Source: Pleurocapsa sp. MO_226.B13 (GTDB taxonomy: Bacteria; Cyanobacteriota; Cyanobacteriia; Cyanobacteriales; Xenococcaceae). Taken from it: a DNA stretch of 64,000 nucleotides. The first letter of the stretch is position 1; the number at the start of each line of letters is the position of its first letter. The stretch is from contig JASJEI010000002.1 in the NCBI GenBank assembly GCA_030064795.1, forward strand, positions 1-64,000, given 5' to 3'. This document shows positions 15,703 to 25,492 of the stretch, one piece after another. Made by a program: the position numbers and the translations under genes. Under the pieces are notes generated by a model, which was given only the letters and a program-made list of their open reading frames with translations, was not told where the DNA came from and ran no database searches.

Positions 15703-16608
15703 CTATTTTACTCTTATAATTGTCCCAAGATCGCCCGATAAAATCTCTGCTGCATCTTTTAACTTGCCAATTCCCGCCATACCGCCAGTAGTCTCAACAA
15801 AACGACAAGCTGCTTCTACCTTTGGTTGCATTGAACCAGGAGCAAAGCTATAGTTGCGTAACTGCTGAGGAGTAGTCCCGTATATTGGTTGTGCTTCTGG
15901 AGTATCCCAGTTAGTGTAAACCGCATCTACATCAGTCAATAAAAGTAAAGCATCAGCTTGTAACTCTGTTGCCAGTAATGCTGTGGCTAAATCTTTATCG
16001 ATAACTGCTTCAATCCCACGAATACTGCCTGCGGGGGTAACTACAACGGGTATGCCACCACCGCCAGCACAGACGACTAAGGCTCCCACTTTTACCAGTA
16101 ACCGAATTGTGGTCAATTCTAAGATTCTCTTAGGTTCGGGAGAGGGAACGACGCGACGATAGACATTGCCATCGGCAGCAATTGCCCAACCTCTTGCTTG
16201 GGCTAGCTGTTTAGCTTCTATTTCTGAATAAACCGCACCGATAGGTTTAGTAGGACGAGCAAAAGCAGGATCGTGGGGGTCTACTTCGATCTGGGTGAGG
16301 AGAGTAACTATTTGCTGTTCTGGTAGTTGATTGCAGAGTTCTTGTTCGATTAGATAACCGATCGCTCCTTCTGTCTCTGCGTCTAAAATATCTAGGGGAT
16401 AGGGTTTAACTCCTTTGTAAGCTTCGGCTTGCATAGCCAGCAGTCCTACCTGGGGTCCATTACCGTGGGTGACTACCACCTGATGTTCTCTAGCAACAAG
16501 GGCGATCGCTTTGGCTGCCAAGCGAATATTTTGTCGCTGGATTTCTACTTCTGGAGGTTGACCGCGCCTAACTAGGGCATTACCGCCCAAGGCAATAACT
16601 ACGAGCAT
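15703..16608 (-). CDS. arcC: Carbamate kinase
   Basis: Interconverts carbamoyl phosphate + ADP with carbamate + ATP. The 301 residues show the whole amino-acid-kinase fold: MLVVIALGGNALVRRG, VVTHGNGPQVGLL, CAGGGGIPVV, VIDKDLATALLA, LLLLTDVDAVYTNW, GSMQPKVEAACRFVE, and a standard C-terminus. It starts six bases after the cyclic-DPG-synthetase-like gene and is surely in one operon with it. No arginine deiminase or ornithine carbamoyltransferase is in the window, so whether it degrades carbamoyl phosphate from arginine, agmatine or purines is open. A decayed copy of its 3' end is at 11875-11950. Confidence 0.95.
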   Translation of the reverse strand: MLVVIALGGNALVRRGQPPEVEIQRQNIRLAAKAIALVAREHQVVVTHGNGPQVGLLAMQAEAYKGVKPYPLDILDAETEGAIGYLIEQELCNQLPEQQIVTLLTQIEVDPHDPAFARPTKPIGAVYSEIEAKQLAQARGWAIAADGNVYRRVVPSPEPKRILELTTIRLLVKVGALVVCAGGGGIPVVVTPAGSIRGIEAVIDKDLATALLATELQADALLLLTDVDAVYTNWDTPEAQPIYGTTPQQLRNYSFAPGSMQPKVEAACRFVETTGGMAGIGKLKDAAEILSGDLGTIIRVK

Positions 16609-16614
16609 AATTAT

Positions 16615-17964
16615 CTATCCTCCCAAATTTTTACGGACAAGAAACTGCTCTATTTGAGCCGATAAACTCGGTTTACCCACCTCAGCAAATTCATAGCGGG
16701 CGCGTACTACTGGCTTGTTAAGTTGCATCAGAGAACTCAGATCGCTAGGAGTAGCTGCCACAACTACGTCGGCTTCGGCGTTGTTAATTGTTGTTTCTAG
16801 TGCTTTGAGTTGAGCGGGGAAATACCCCATAGCTGGTAATATTGAGCCAATGTGGGGATAGCGGACATAAACTTCGGCAATTTCAGGAACAGCATAAGCC
16901 CTGGGATCGACGATCGCTGCTGCCTGGGCGCGGGTAGTAGCTACATAGCCGGCACCATAAGGCATTCCTCCATGAGTGGTAGTAGGACCATCCTCTACTA
17001 CTAATATATGGCGATCGCGTATTGCTTCGGGATTGTCTAATTTGATGGGTGAAGCACCACGAACAATAACTGCTGTCGGATTAACCCTCTTGACTGTCTC
17101 GCTAACTCTTTGTACATCAGCATCAGCAGCCGAATCGACTTTGGCAATAATTACAATGTCTGCCATCCGCAATACTACTTCTCCTGGGTGGTGAGTAGTT
17201 TCATCTCCAGGACGCAAGGGATCGACTAAGACCAGATGTAAATCGGGTTTAATGAAGGGAAAGTCATTGTTACCGCCGTCCCAGAGGATAATATCTGCTT
17301 CTTGTTCGGCTTTCTGGACAATTAATCCATAATCGACTCCAGCATAGACTATGTTGCCCACCTCTAAATGGGGTTCGTATTCTTCCCTTTCCTCAATTGT
17401 GCATTCAGCTATATCTAAATCGGCTTTGGTGGCAAACCTTTGCACAGCTTGCTTTTCTAAATCTCCGTAAGGCATGGGATGACGGATAACAGCTACCTGC
17501 AAACCTTTTTGTCGCAGTAGTTTAGAAAGCCAACGGGTAGTTTGAGACTTACCACAACCAGTCCGTACCGCAGAAACAGCGATTACGGGGACTTTTGCTG
17601 ACAGCATGGTTCGTTCGGGACCCAAAAATAAGAAATCTGCACCCGCTACCATTGCCCGCGATGCTAAATGCATCACTTCAGCATGAGTCAAATCGCTATA
17701 AGCAAATACAACACAATCTATTTGCTCTCGACGACAAAGAGATTCCAATTCTGTTTCGTCAACGACAGGAATACCTTCAGGATAAAGAGAACCTGCAAGA
17801 CTGGGTGGATAGCGACGATTAGCAATACCAGAAATTTGTGCTGCGGTAAATGCCACTACTTCCGCTTCTGGATTATGGCGGTATACTCGATTAAAATTAT
17901 GAAAATCGCGACCTGCTGCCCCCATAATGACAATTCTCGTAGGAGATCGCTTTTGACCGTCCAT
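16615..17964 (-). CDS. Cyclic 2,3-diphosphoglycerate synthetase-like GTPase/ATPase
   Basis: A 449-residue protein with an N-terminal Rossmann segment (IVIMGAAGRDFHNFN), then a P-loop-like AVSAVRTGCGKSQTTRWL (about residues 130-147), VIRHPMPYGDLEKQAVQRF, DIILWDGGNNDFPF and the C-terminal EDGPTTTHGGMPYGAGYVA. This is the family named after archaeal cyclic 2,3-diphosphoglycerate synthetase. In bacteria it often accompanies carbamate kinase and carbamoyltransferase genes, where its true reaction is uncertain. First gene of the two-gene unit with arcC. Confidence 0.85.
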   Translation of the reverse strand: MDGQKRSPTRIVIMGAAGRDFHNFNRVYRHNPEAEVVAFTAAQISGIANRRYPPSLAGSLYPEGIPVVDETELESLCRREQIDCVVFAYSDLTHAEVMHLASRAMVAGADFLFLGPERTMLSAKVPVIAVSAVRTGCGKSQTTRWLSKLLRQKGLQVAVIRHPMPYGDLEKQAVQRFATKADLDIAECTIEEREEYEPHLEVGNIVYAGVDYGLIVQKAEQEADIILWDGGNNDFPFIKPDLHLVLVDPLRPGDETTHHPGEVVLRMADIVIIAKVDSAADADVQRVSETVKRVNPTAVIVRGASPIKLDNPEAIRDRHILVVEDGPTTTHGGMPYGAGYVATTRAQAAAIVDPRAYAVPEIAEVYVRYPHIGSILPAMGYFPAQLKALETTINNAEADVVVAATPSDLSSLMQLNKPVVRARYEFAEVGKPSLSAQIEQFLVRKNLGG

Positions 17965-18094
17965 TAAAATACTCCTTTATTCGATAATTAGATTGAGAAA
18001 GGATCGAGAAAAATGAGCCTATCTAACCGCCTTATTTATAAAAAAGTATCTTGAAGAACTTGTGAGGAAAGTAGTAAATTGAAGCTTTTATCGC

Positions 18095-18304
18095 TCAAAA
18101 TATTCTTTTTTGAAGATTAAATTCTACTATCTTATCGAAAGACGTAAGAGAATCTTCTTTATTTTCTTTTGGTAATCCTGTAGAAGTAATGATATAAAAA
18201 AGATTCAACAACACCCTGAGACAAAGAGGATCGCGTTTAGTTAGAAAAACTTTGTCTTTTTCTAAATCTTTAGAAAACCACATAGGTGCTATTTGGTATT
18301 TCAT
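18095..18304 (-). CDS. Hypothetical small protein
   Basis: A 69-residue open frame (starts MKYQIAPMWFSKDLEKDKV) that I do not recognise. It is rich in Lys and Leu with a mixed hydrophobic centre (LRVLLNLFYIITSTG). It lies in a spacer with other gene fragments, so it may be the remaining piece of a longer gene. Confidence 0.3.
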   Translation of the reverse strand: MKYQIAPMWFSKDLEKDKVFLTKRDPLCLRVLLNLFYIITSTGLPKENKEDSLTSFDKIVEFNLQKRIF

Positions 18305-18506
18305 ACACCATTACAATGAATCATTACTTGTTTAGCACTACCCCCATCTTTTATTAAATTCATCATCAAAGTAGGTTAACATTGTAGTCTATTGGAATTT
18401 GTTAGCATTATGACTACACAATAATCTTTGTGTCTTTGTTTTGAAACTCATGTACGGACGGGATCTGGTGCGTCTTCTACAAATTCCGAATTCCGAACTC
18501 ACACAT

Positions 18507-18590
18507 TTACGCAGAAGATCTGGGTTTTGTAATTAGGCTATTAGCGATCGCTGAAGCCAATCAAAATTATAATTTCCTTCAGGTAAAAGT
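18507..18590 (+). pseudogene. Fragment of homoserine dehydrogenase
   Basis: About 85 bases match hom around 10749-10835 (codons for YAEDLGFVIKLLAIAKANQ and the following residues) at roughly 80 percent or more identity: tacgcagaagatctgggttt is identical in both. The flanks do not match, so only this internal piece has been copied. It is non-functional. Confidence 0.8.
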
Positions 18591-18730
18591 CGCGACTATT
18601 TATTCTCAGATTTAATTGAACTTAGCCTGGATATTAAACTCACCTTAATCAGATTCTCACAGTAATCATTCACAATAGTGGATGACATCATCATTAATGA
18701 CTAGCCTCACACCTGCTAGTTTTCAAAGAA

Positions 18731-18759
18731 AAAGCCGAGGACATCCTCGGCTTTTTTTT
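18731..18759 (-). terminator. Rho-independent terminator of the ndh operon
   Basis: Stem AAAGCCGAGGA / TCCTCGGCTTT with a two-base loop and T-runs on both strands. It lies 25-50 bases past the ndhE stop on the minus strand and could act in both directions. Confidence 0.85.
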
Positions 18760-18782
18760 AAATGCTCTTATGGAAAATAAAA

Positions 18783-19088
18783 CTACCACTTGAGTAAATT
18801 AAACTGTTCCATATCGATGGTGTTGCGGTTGCGATAAATAGCTAAGACAATTGCCAAACCTACTGCTGCTTCCGCTGCTGCTACTGTAATCACAAAAACG
18901 GTAAAAACCTGACCTCTGATATTACCAGGGTCTAAATAGTTAGAAAATCCGACCAAATTTAAGTTCACTGCATTGAGCATTAATTCAATCGACATCAAAA
19001 CCCTAACTGCATTACGGCTGGTTATCAGTCCATAAATACCGATACAAAACAAGGCTGCTGCCAATAACAAAAAATATTCTAATTGCAC
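18783..19088 (-). CDS. ndhE: NAD(P)H-quinone oxidoreductase subunit 4L (NdhE/NuoK)
   Basis: A 101-residue thylakoid-membrane subunit of cyanobacterial NDH-1, which oxidises ferredoxin and reduces plastoquinone in cyclic electron flow and respiration. Three helices are visible, with the family motifs [26 protein letters not shown] (helices 1-2, conserved Glu in the membrane) and [21 protein letters not shown]. Last gene of ndhA-ndhI-ndhG-ndhE, 29 bases after ndhG and followed by a strong terminator. Confidence 0.97.
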   Translation of the reverse strand: MQLEYFLLLAAALFCIGIYGLITSRNAVRVLMSIELMLNAVNLNLVGFSNYLDPGNIRGQVFTVFVITVAAAEAAVGLAIVLAIYRNRNTIDMEQFNLLKW

Positions 19089-19117
19089 TTTTGTGGTTAC
19101 TCCTGTGTGATTATTGA

Positions 19118-19735
19118 TTATTGATTTTGTTCTTCGCTGTTTAAGGTAGCCAATTCGCGGGGACGCTCTGGTAAAGTCAAGCTAGTAGTTACAGTATCTT
19201 GAGTCGCCATAGACTCAGGAATAAGATCGCGACGAGCCAAAATTATCGCCCCTACCATTGCCATCAAAAGCAATACAGAAGCTAATTCAAATGGTAGTAA
19301 ATAATCACTAAAGAAATGCTCCCCTAAAGTTACAATCGTATTTTCGATTACCGCAGGAGAAGTACTATCCAAAGACCAAGGAGTAGCCAAAACCATGGTT
19401 CCTAAGAGCGCGAACAAACCGAGACAAACCACGCCAGTTGCTACTTTCCGTATTGCACGCCCAGACTGATTGACAAAATTTTCTTGTTTGTTTACCAGCA
19501 TAATGGCAAACAAAATCAGTACGTTAACCGCACCGACATAAACCAAAATCTGAGCAGCAGCTACAAAATCGGCATTGAGCAAAATATATAAACCAGAGAT
19601 ACTGACAAATACCCCTGCTAACAAAAAAGCGGAGTGGACAATTTTGGGTAACAAAACTACTCCCAAAGCCGTACCAATCATCATCACCGCCAAGATGCCA
19701 AAAGAAACTACTTGGACTCCTTCAGCTAAATTCAC
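19118..19735 (-). CDS. ndhG: NAD(P)H-quinone oxidoreductase subunit 6 (NdhG/NuoJ)
   Basis: A 205-residue NDH-1 membrane subunit with five helices. The diagnostic third helix is [24 protein letters not shown] (about residues 58-81), the pi-bulge region of NuoJ. The C-terminal tail after helix 5 ([13 protein letters not shown]) is hydrophilic, as in cyanobacterial and plastid homologues. It lies between ndhI and ndhE in the usual order and acts in proton translocation. Confidence 0.97.
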   Translation of the reverse strand: MNLAEGVQVVSFGILAVMMIGTALGVVLLPKIVHSAFLLAGVFVSISGLYILLNADFVAAAQILVYVGAVNVLILFAIMLVNKQENFVNQSGRAIRKVATGVVCLGLFALLGTMVLATPWSLDSTSPAVIENTIVTLGEHFFSDYLLPFELASVLLLMAMVGAIILARRDLIPESMATQDTVTTSLTLPERPRELATLNSEEQNQ

Positions 19736-19823
19736 TTTTTTCTCCTCTGTTTAAATTGTCTAATTTTTGTATTTGTTTAAGGAGCAAAAATCGCTAGTTT
19801 TTCGCTCCTTTATCCTCGCTGCT

Positions 19824-20441
19824 TCATCCTTCAGCTTTAGCTTCTTCTTTTGGTTTAGCTGCTTCAATTTCCTCTAAAATTTCTTCGGGACGTTTACCAG
19901 CGCGTTGCGATCCAGTGGGCAAACCATGGGGTTCTACTTCATCTTTGGGTAGATAAGCAAACTCTTTGAGAGGAGTCACCATTGGATCTTGAGTTACTTT
20001 GTAGGGTAAGCGTCCTAAAGCTACGCTGTCATAATTAAGCTCATGGCGATCGTAAGAAGCCAATTCATACTCTTCTGTCATCGAAAGGCAGTTGGTAGGA
20101 CAATATTCGACGCAGTTACCGCAGAAAATACAGACCCCAAAGTCGATACTGTAGTGATTGAGTTTTTTCTTTTTGGCTTTCTTATCAAATTCCCAATCAA
20201 CTACGGGTAGATTAATCGGACAAACGCGAACACAAACTTCGCAGGCAATACACTTATCAAATTCGTAATGAATTCTGCCGCGATAGCGTTCGGAGGGAAC
20301 TAATTTTTCGTAAGGATACTGGACGGTAACAGGACGACGTGACATATGATCGAAAGTCACGGAAAGACCCTGACCGATATATTTTGCAGCTTGCAAACTT
20401 TCCTTTGCATAGTCTTGTACTTGTTTGAGAATTTTAAACAT
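19824..20441 (-). CDS. ndhI: NAD(P)H-quinone oxidoreductase subunit I (NdhI/NuoI)
   Basis: A 205-residue peripheral NDH-1 subunit that carries two [4Fe-4S] clusters. Both ferredoxin motifs are complete: [13 protein letters not shown] (about residues 63-75) and [13 protein letters not shown] (about 103-115). The N-terminal [23 protein letters not shown] is typical of cyanobacteria and plastids. The acidic Glu/Lys-rich tail is variable in the family. Electrons pass through it towards plastoquinone. Confidence 0.97.
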   Translation of the reverse strand: MFKILKQVQDYAKESLQAAKYIGQGLSVTFDHMSRRPVTVQYPYEKLVPSERYRGRIHYEFDKCIACEVCVRVCPINLPVVDWEFDKKAKKKKLNHYSIDFGVCIFCGNCVEYCPTNCLSMTEEYELASYDRHELNYDSVALGRLPYKVTQDPMVTPLKEFAYLPKDEVEPHGLPTGSQRAGKRPEEILEEIEAAKPKEEAKAEG

Positions 20442-20550
20442 GGTGTTTACTTTTACTTTACTTTATAGGAACAGATCGATCGGGGTTGGGACGAGATCGA
20501 CAGACTTATCTCTTTAGCAAATAAATACTTACTGCTTCCGCCAAGGTATA

Positions 20551-21669
20551 TTAGCCACCAAAAGCGATGGGAAAAGCCAGCTTCAAGGCAGCAGTAATTA
20601 AAAGATTCGCCAAAGAAACGGGTAATAAGAATTTCCAGCCGAGGTCTAGTAGTTGGTCAATACGAACGCGGGGTACAGTCCAGCGTAATAAAACAGCAAT
20701 AAAGACCAAAAAGTAAGCTTTAATTAGGGTCATGAGAATACCTAAAGAGGCAGTCAATACCTGTAGCCAGGGAGTCGTTTCGGCAACTCCAATCCAGTCA
20801 GCTAGACGATCTAAAGGGATAAAAAATTCCCAACCACCTAAATACAGAACGGCAAAAACCAAAGCTGATAGTACCAGGTTGACATAAGAACCAAGATAAA
20901 AAAGAGCAAATTTCATCCCTGCATATTCTGTCTGATAACCTGCAACTAATTCTTCTTCTGCTTCGGGTAAGTCAAAGGGTAAACGCTCGCATTCTGCTAA
21001 GGCTGCAATCCAAAAAATTAGAAAGCCTACGGGTTGTCGCCAAATATTCCAGCCTAAAATACCATAACCAGATTGTTGTTCGACAATATCCACCGTACTG
21101 AGACTATTAGACATCATCGCGATCGCCAGTACGGATAATGCCAAGGGAATTTCGTAACTAATTGATTGTGCAGCAGCCCTCAAACCTCCCAGCAAGGAAT
21201 ATTTGTTATTAGAAGCATAACCAGCCATCAACAAACCAATTGGGGCGATGCTAGATAAAGAAATCCAGATAAAAATACCGACATTCAGGTCTGTTACTAC
21301 TAAATTTTGTCCAAAAGGAACGATTAGATAGGACAAAAACACGGGGACAACGACCAAGACAGGCCCCATGGTAAACAGCCAAGGATCGGCTTTGGCTGGG
21401 ATAACGTCTTCTTTAAAAACTAATTTAATACCGTCGGCAACTGGTTGCAAAACTCCCAAAGGGCCAGCATATTCAGGGCCAATTCTTTGTTGAGCAGCAG
21501 CGGAGACTTTTCGCTCCAGCCAGACAACTACCAAAACTCCTACAGTCGCGCCAATGATCATTAACAACATTGGCAACGGCAGCCAAATAGCTTTAGCTAA
21601 ACCAAAGGGAAGCCCAAAATCTTGTAGAGTTTGGATAAAGCTTCCTTGTAAATCAATTCCTGAGTTCAT
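20551..21669 (-). CDS. ndhA: NAD(P)H-quinone oxidoreductase subunit 1 (NdhA/NuoH)
   Basis: A 372-residue NDH-1 subunit with about eight helices at the quinone-binding junction. Conserved stretches include [20 protein letters not shown] (about 50-69), [37 protein letters not shown] and [14 protein letters not shown], all intact. First gene of the operon. A 140-bp spacer separates it from the divergent, broken carotenoid oxygenase gene and presumably holds the operon promoter. Confidence 0.97.
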   Translation of the reverse strand: MNSGIDLQGSFIQTLQDFGLPFGLAKAIWLPLPMLLMIIGATVGVLVVVWLERKVSAAAQQRIGPEYAGPLGVLQPVADGIKLVFKEDVIPAKADPWLFTMGPVLVVVPVFLSYLIVPFGQNLVVTDLNVGIFIWISLSSIAPIGLLMAGYASNNKYSLLGGLRAAAQSISYEIPLALSVLAIAMMSNSLSTVDIVEQQSGYGILGWNIWRQPVGFLIFWIAALAECERLPFDLPEAEEELVAGYQTEYAGMKFALFYLGSYVNLVLSALVFAVLYLGGWEFFIPLDRLADWIGVAETTPWLQVLTASLGILMTLIKAYFLVFIAVLLRWTVPRVRIDQLLDLGWKFLLPVSLANLLITAALKLAFPIAFGG

Positions 21670-21812
21670 TTTTTATATACGGTATTAGGTTAGGCTCATC
21701 TCAAACGAAATTGAGAAGATCTTACAATTTTTAACACTTACTATTGGTTAGTATATCGTTGTCCGCTGGTCTATATCTCTTGAATTAGTTATAAAAAAGC
21801 AAAAAGAAACTG

Positions 21813-23222
21813 ATGATAACTACATTTAAACAAAAAGCTTGGGCAAAAGCGATCGCCAAACCCGCTCTAGAATTTGATTCTACTCCTCTGTCGCCGATTG
21901 CTGGAGCAATACCCACAAAGCTTCGAGGAAAGCTTTATCGTAATGGCCCTGCTAGATTATCTAGGGGCGGACAAAGAGTCGGACATTGGTTTGATGGGGA
22001 CGGGGCGATTTTAGGAGTTGATTTTACCGATACCGGGGCAACAGCAACATATCGCTACGTGAAAACTCAAGGTTATTTAGACGAACAAGAACGGGATGCT
22101 TTTGTTTATCCTAACTATGGTATGACCGCAGCTGGGTCATTTTGGAATAATTTGTTAAAACCAGTCAAAAATTCCGCGAACACTTCAGTTTTGGCTCTAG
22201 AAGACCGTTTGCTAGCTCTTTGGGAAGGGGGTAAACCTCACGCTTTAGATTTAGAGACTTTGACAACTATAGGTGTTGACGATCTCTCTGATTTGACAGA
22301 TAAACAATCTTTTTCCGCTCATCCCAAAATATGTGGAGTTACGGGAGAAATATTTAACTACGGGGTCAGTCCTGGTCGAAATGCCACTCTAAATTTATAT
22401 CGTTGCGATCGCTCTGGTCAACTGACCCACCAGAATTCCCACAACCTATCTGGATTACCGATCGTTCACGATTTCTGTCTGGCAGGGCAATATTTAGTCT
22501 TTTTAGTCTCGCCAGTCAGGGTCGATCTAGCACCTATAGTTCTAGGACAGAAAAGCTATAGCGAGGCAATGGAATGGCAAAGCGAACTAGGCACAGAAAT
22601 TTTGATTTTCGATCGCCAAAATTTGTCTTTGGTTAGTCGCGGTCAAAGCGATGCTTGGTTTCAGTGGCATTTTGCTAATGGCTATGTTGATGGCGAAGGT
22701 AATATCGTCACCGAATTTATTCGCTACTCGGACTTTGCCACCAATCAATATCTCCAAGAAGTAGCATCTGGCTATACCCAAACACCAGCTAAAGGGACTT
22801 TGTGGTCGCTCACCATTAATCCCCAAACTGCGCGAGTTATCGATAACCAATAACAATCCGATCTGGCAGCAGAATTTCCTGTAGTCGCAGCGCGAAATGT
22901 AGGACGAGATTGGCGTTATACCTATCTCAACGTCCATCGCCATGAGGCAAAAGTAGGTCAAGAATTGTTTAATGCGATCGCCTGTTTAGATCGCGAAACT
23001 GGTAAGATGGCGATCGCCGATCTGGGTAAAAATTGCTATCCCTCCGAACCCGTATTAGTTCCCAGTCAGAAATTACTCTTAACTGTTGTCTACGATGGCA
23101 ATAGCGATCTAAGCGAAGTCAGAGTTTACCAAAGCGATCGACTATCCGAACCTCCTATCTGTCGCCTCGCTTTCCCCTCGGTAATTCCTCATAGTTTTCA
23201 TGGCACTTGGAAACCAGCTTAG
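21813..23222 (+). pseudogene. Carotenoid oxygenase (RPE65 family), interrupted by TAA
   Basis: A non-haem iron carotenoid or apocarotenoid cleavage enzyme. One open frame of 470 codons would be full length, but codon 347 is TAA (22851-22853), following VIDNQ. Beyond it the frame continues with QSDLAAEFPVVAARNVGRDW, WRYTYLNVHR and a normal end. All four iron-binding His regions are present: SFSAHPKICG, PIVHDFCLAG, WFQWHFANGY and, after the stop, IPHSFHGTW. No frameshift is seen. A truncated product would lack the fourth ligand and should be inactive, so this is a recent pseudogene or a readthrough case. Confidence 0.88.
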
Positions 23223-23249
23223 TCTCGATCGTATTTTACGATCTTGATT

Positions 23250-23368
23250 TAATACTAAATCCTGTTTACATAGAATACTATTGGTTAAATCGTTAAACCC
23301 TGTAGAGACGCGATATATCGCGTCTCTACGAGCGATTTTTTGGTACTTTTTGGTAATCGGATTTCGGA
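23250..23368 (+). mobile_element. MITE-like element, copy 1
   Basis: A 119-bp element whose near-identical copy lies inverted at 33027-33146. The ends form imperfect inverted repeats (ACCAAATCCGATT / ACCAAGTCCTGTT on the other copy). The centre holds a perfect 28-bp palindrome at 23302-23329, starting GTAGAGACGCGATA. There is no coding capacity. It lies between the broken carotenoid oxygenase and a methyltransferase gene. Confidence 0.85.
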
Positions 23369-23376
23369 TAACTTCT

Positions 23377-24060
23377 TCATCGGTCGGGTTTTTGCCAAAC
23401 TACCGAATAACGCCACAATAAATGCTTTCTGATTTTAGGTGTGGTTAAAAACTCAGTGTAGATTTTTTTTACCTCTACTAAGTTTAAATATTTATCAGTA
23501 CGAATATGCTCTTGCATTGCTGCTTTTGCTTCAGGAGAAACCCGTACATCTCGATTTTTGAGCTTTAAAAAATACCAGTTTAAAGGAACGGCGATCGCAT
23601 CGCTCAATAAGCCTCTAAGATGATGATTTTTCAGCAAATCTAAAACTACTAGTACGCCTCCTGGTTTTAAAGCAGCTTTGAGTTTAGGGAGTAATTCTGT
23701 TAGGGACAAGTGATGAAAAGTAGCAATAGATGCGATCGCGTCAAAATGTTCTGGAAGCAATTCCCACCCTCGAACATCAGCAATTTGATAATCAATATTA
23801 CTAAACTGCCTTGATTTTTCTCTGGCTATTTTAATGCTGTTGGGAGACAAATCAATGGCAACAACTCGCTCTGCACGTTCGGCAAGAAGACGCGAAAATT
23901 CCCCTACACCACAACCTAGATCTAAAACTGTTTCACATCGAGGGGGTAGCTGTTTTAATAAAAACTGATGATAGTGATTATTATGATTCCACTGTTCTAC
24001 CTCGTATAAAGCAAGGCGATCGAAGTCATTGCGGATTTTTTCGGTTAGATTTTGGTTCAT
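23377..24060 (-). CDS. Class I SAM-dependent methyltransferase
   Basis: A 227-residue methyltransferase with the standard motifs: VLDLGCGVGEFSRLLAE (motif I, about residues 43-59), VVAIDLSPNSIKIA (motif II), FDAIASIATFHHL (about 105-117) and LKPGGVLVVLDLL (about 131-143). The helical C-terminal part (RGLLSDAIAVPLNWYFL) suggests a lipid-like or membrane-near substrate, but the substrate is unknown. It stands alone on the minus strand. Confidence 0.85.
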   Translation of the reverse strand: MNQNLTEKIRNDFDRLALYEVEQWNHNNHYHQFLLKQLPPRCETVLDLGCGVGEFSRLLAERAERVVAIDLSPNSIKIAREKSRQFSNIDYQIADVRGWELLPEHFDAIASIATFHHLSLTELLPKLKAALKPGGVLVVLDLLKNHHLRGLLSDAIAVPLNWYFLKLKNRDVRVSPEAKAAMQEHIRTDKYLNLVEVKKIYTEFLTTPKIRKHLLWRYSVVWQKPDR

Positions 24061-24123
24061 TTTGCTCGATTGTCCCGCCTTGCTATAACGAACGGAATTG
24101 ACATTGCCTTTATTTCCAGCAAA

Positions 24124-25164
24124 CTAACTAGGAAGAGAATAAATTTGTCCGTCAATTAGTAATCTAGTAATTCCTTTATCTTGGAGGTAGCGAGAAGTTT
24201 TTTGAAGCATACGTCCGTCAGGTACTTTGATTACTCGTTCGCGACGATGAGAAAAGCGTTTAGCAATACGATGGTTGTCAAACACGGGTAAAGTTCTTTG
24301 TCTGATTTCATCTTGAGGAATTTCACCTAAATCGGCAAAATCTGCCAGAGGTTTGACAATCAACTCCGCAGAACGGTCGATGACGAGATAGCAAGTACGA
24401 GGAAATGTAGCTTGAGAAAGGGGCAGGATTTCAACATCACTATACCTCGAACCCCGACTAGGATAGGCGATCGCTTCTTCTTCGTCTTCCCAATCTTCGT
24501 CTTCTTCGTCTTCATCATCATTAATATCTTCAAGATCTTCTCCCAACATTTCTTTGAGAGTGATGATATCAACCTCATCGTCGTCCTCTTCCTCTTCTAG
24601 ATCGGGGCGATCGCTTTTGAGAATGAGACTATTACTTTTAGAAGTTTTACTTTCGACTCCTAGTTTTACTGGTGGTTTCTCCTCTAGAGCTTCTTCTTGA
24701 GCCTCTAAGTCACTGGTTTTTGCTTCTAATGCTGCCGCAGGTTCGGGACTAGTCGAAGAGCGACGACGGCGACGACGTGTCTGTATTGATTGAGATTCGC
24801 CAAGGGTTTGAGCGATCGTTGGCTGAGGAGATTCAATATCTGGTACTACAGCAGTAGTTTCTATGGTTTCCGTTTCCACTAGCTTGGTTGTTGGGGGGGA
24901 TTTTTTGCCAGTCTTTTTCTTCTTAGCTTCAGTAGTTTTTTCTTTCTTGGCCGAAGTTTTTTCTCCTCTGGGAGTCCGCGCCAAGCGTTTTTGCTGAATC
25001 AGATCCTCGTATTCTGCCGAAGATAGTTTATTTTTAAGAAAGCGACTAATCGTAGAACTACTGACCTCATAACGAGTTGCTAGGGTTGAAGTAGTGGCTT
25101 CAGAGTTACGATATAGCTGAAGAATTTCTTGCTTATCATCTTCGGTTAGTTTTCTAGGACTCAT
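24124..25164 (-). CDS. Conserved cyanobacterial HTH protein with acidic linker
   Basis: A 346-residue protein of unknown function. Residues 1-55 form a helix-turn-helix resembling transposase and resolvase N-termini (DKQEILQLYRNSEATTSTLATRYEVSSSTISRFLKNKL). A long low-complexity linker follows: Lys/Thr-rich (about 65-95), an Arg run near 135, and strongly acidic stretches (about 195-230, EEEEDDDEVD and DDEDEEDEDWEDEEE). A compact conserved C-terminal domain (about 245-346) contains TCYLVIDRSAELIVKPLADF and PDGRMLQKTSRYLQDKGITR. The combination suggests a DNA-binding chromosomal or regulatory protein rather than a transposase; this is inference. Confidence 0.7.
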   Translation of the reverse strand: MSPRKLTEDDKQEILQLYRNSEATTSTLATRYEVSSSTISRFLKNKLSSAEYEDLIQQKRLARTPRGEKTSAKKEKTTEAKKKKTGKKSPPTTKLVETETIETTAVVPDIESPQPTIAQTLGESQSIQTRRRRRRSSTSPEPAAALEAKTSDLEAQEEALEEKPPVKLGVESKTSKSNSLILKSDRPDLEEEEDDDEVDIITLKEMLGEDLEDINDDEDEEDEDWEDEEEAIAYPSRGSRYSDVEILPLSQATFPRTCYLVIDRSAELIVKPLADFADLGEIPQDEIRQRTLPVFDNHRIAKRFSHRRERVIKVPDGRMLQKTSRYLQDKGITRLLIDGQIYSLPS

Positions 25165-25311
25165 GCTTTCTTATATCCAAACTTGGAATTGTTTGCCGTG
25201 TTAGTTCACCGTATTAATTATAGGACTTTGATGATTCAATAGTCTGGAATTGCTCGGATAGTAAACAGATTATTGAGCTTTGGGGTGAAATATCTGGAAG
25301 CTTTTTAGCGT

Positions 25312-25386
25312 CTTACGTGGTTGGACAAGGCGAGGAAACCAAGTCTTCGACTTGCGTTGCGCTTCCGCCGTCCCCCACGCGCTTTT
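25312..25386. repeat. Palindromic dispersed element (CTTACGTGG...CCACGCG)
   Basis: Starts CTTACGTGG and ends CCCACGCGC. The same ends occur at 57622-57669, with a different interior. It is flanked by near-perfect direct repeats (GCTTTTTAGCGTCTT on the left, GCTTTTAGCGTCTT on the right), which look like a target duplication. It interrupts what is left of a ubiX-like gene. Confidence 0.65.
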
Positions 25387-25412
25387 AGCGTCTTTGCCAA
25401 CTCGATCGAGTT

Positions 25413-25481
25413 TAAAGTACGCACAGCATAAATTAGTCCTGAAGCACCACTTACGCTGACAATCAGGGGTTTGTCAGCTAA
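25413..25481 (-). pseudogene. 5' fragment of a flavin prenyltransferase (UbiX-like) gene
   Basis: On the minus strand directly after the HEAT-repeat gene: LADKPLIVSVSGASGLIYAV then RTL, the unmistakable N-terminal FMN-binding start of UbiX/Pad1 flavin prenyltransferases (GxSGASGxxYA). The sequence then runs into the palindromic element at 25312-25386, and the rest of the gene is absent. There is no start codon. Confidence 0.8.
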
Positions 25482-25492
25482 TAATTTTCTAG

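Larger units (their letters stand above)
17965..18782. other. Spacer with gene debris between arcC operon and ndh operon
   Basis: About 820 bases. It holds a doubtful 69-codon frame (18095-18304), a fragment of a homoserine dehydrogenase gene (18507-18590) and the ndh terminator (18731-18759). The upstream part (17965-18090) presumably carries the promoter of the cDPG-synthetase/arcC pair. Confidence 0.6.

Noticed and set aside
15438..22853. Reassignment of TAA to glutamine in this organism
   Set aside because: Many clearly complete genes in the window end in TAA at the expected length, so a general recoding is excluded.
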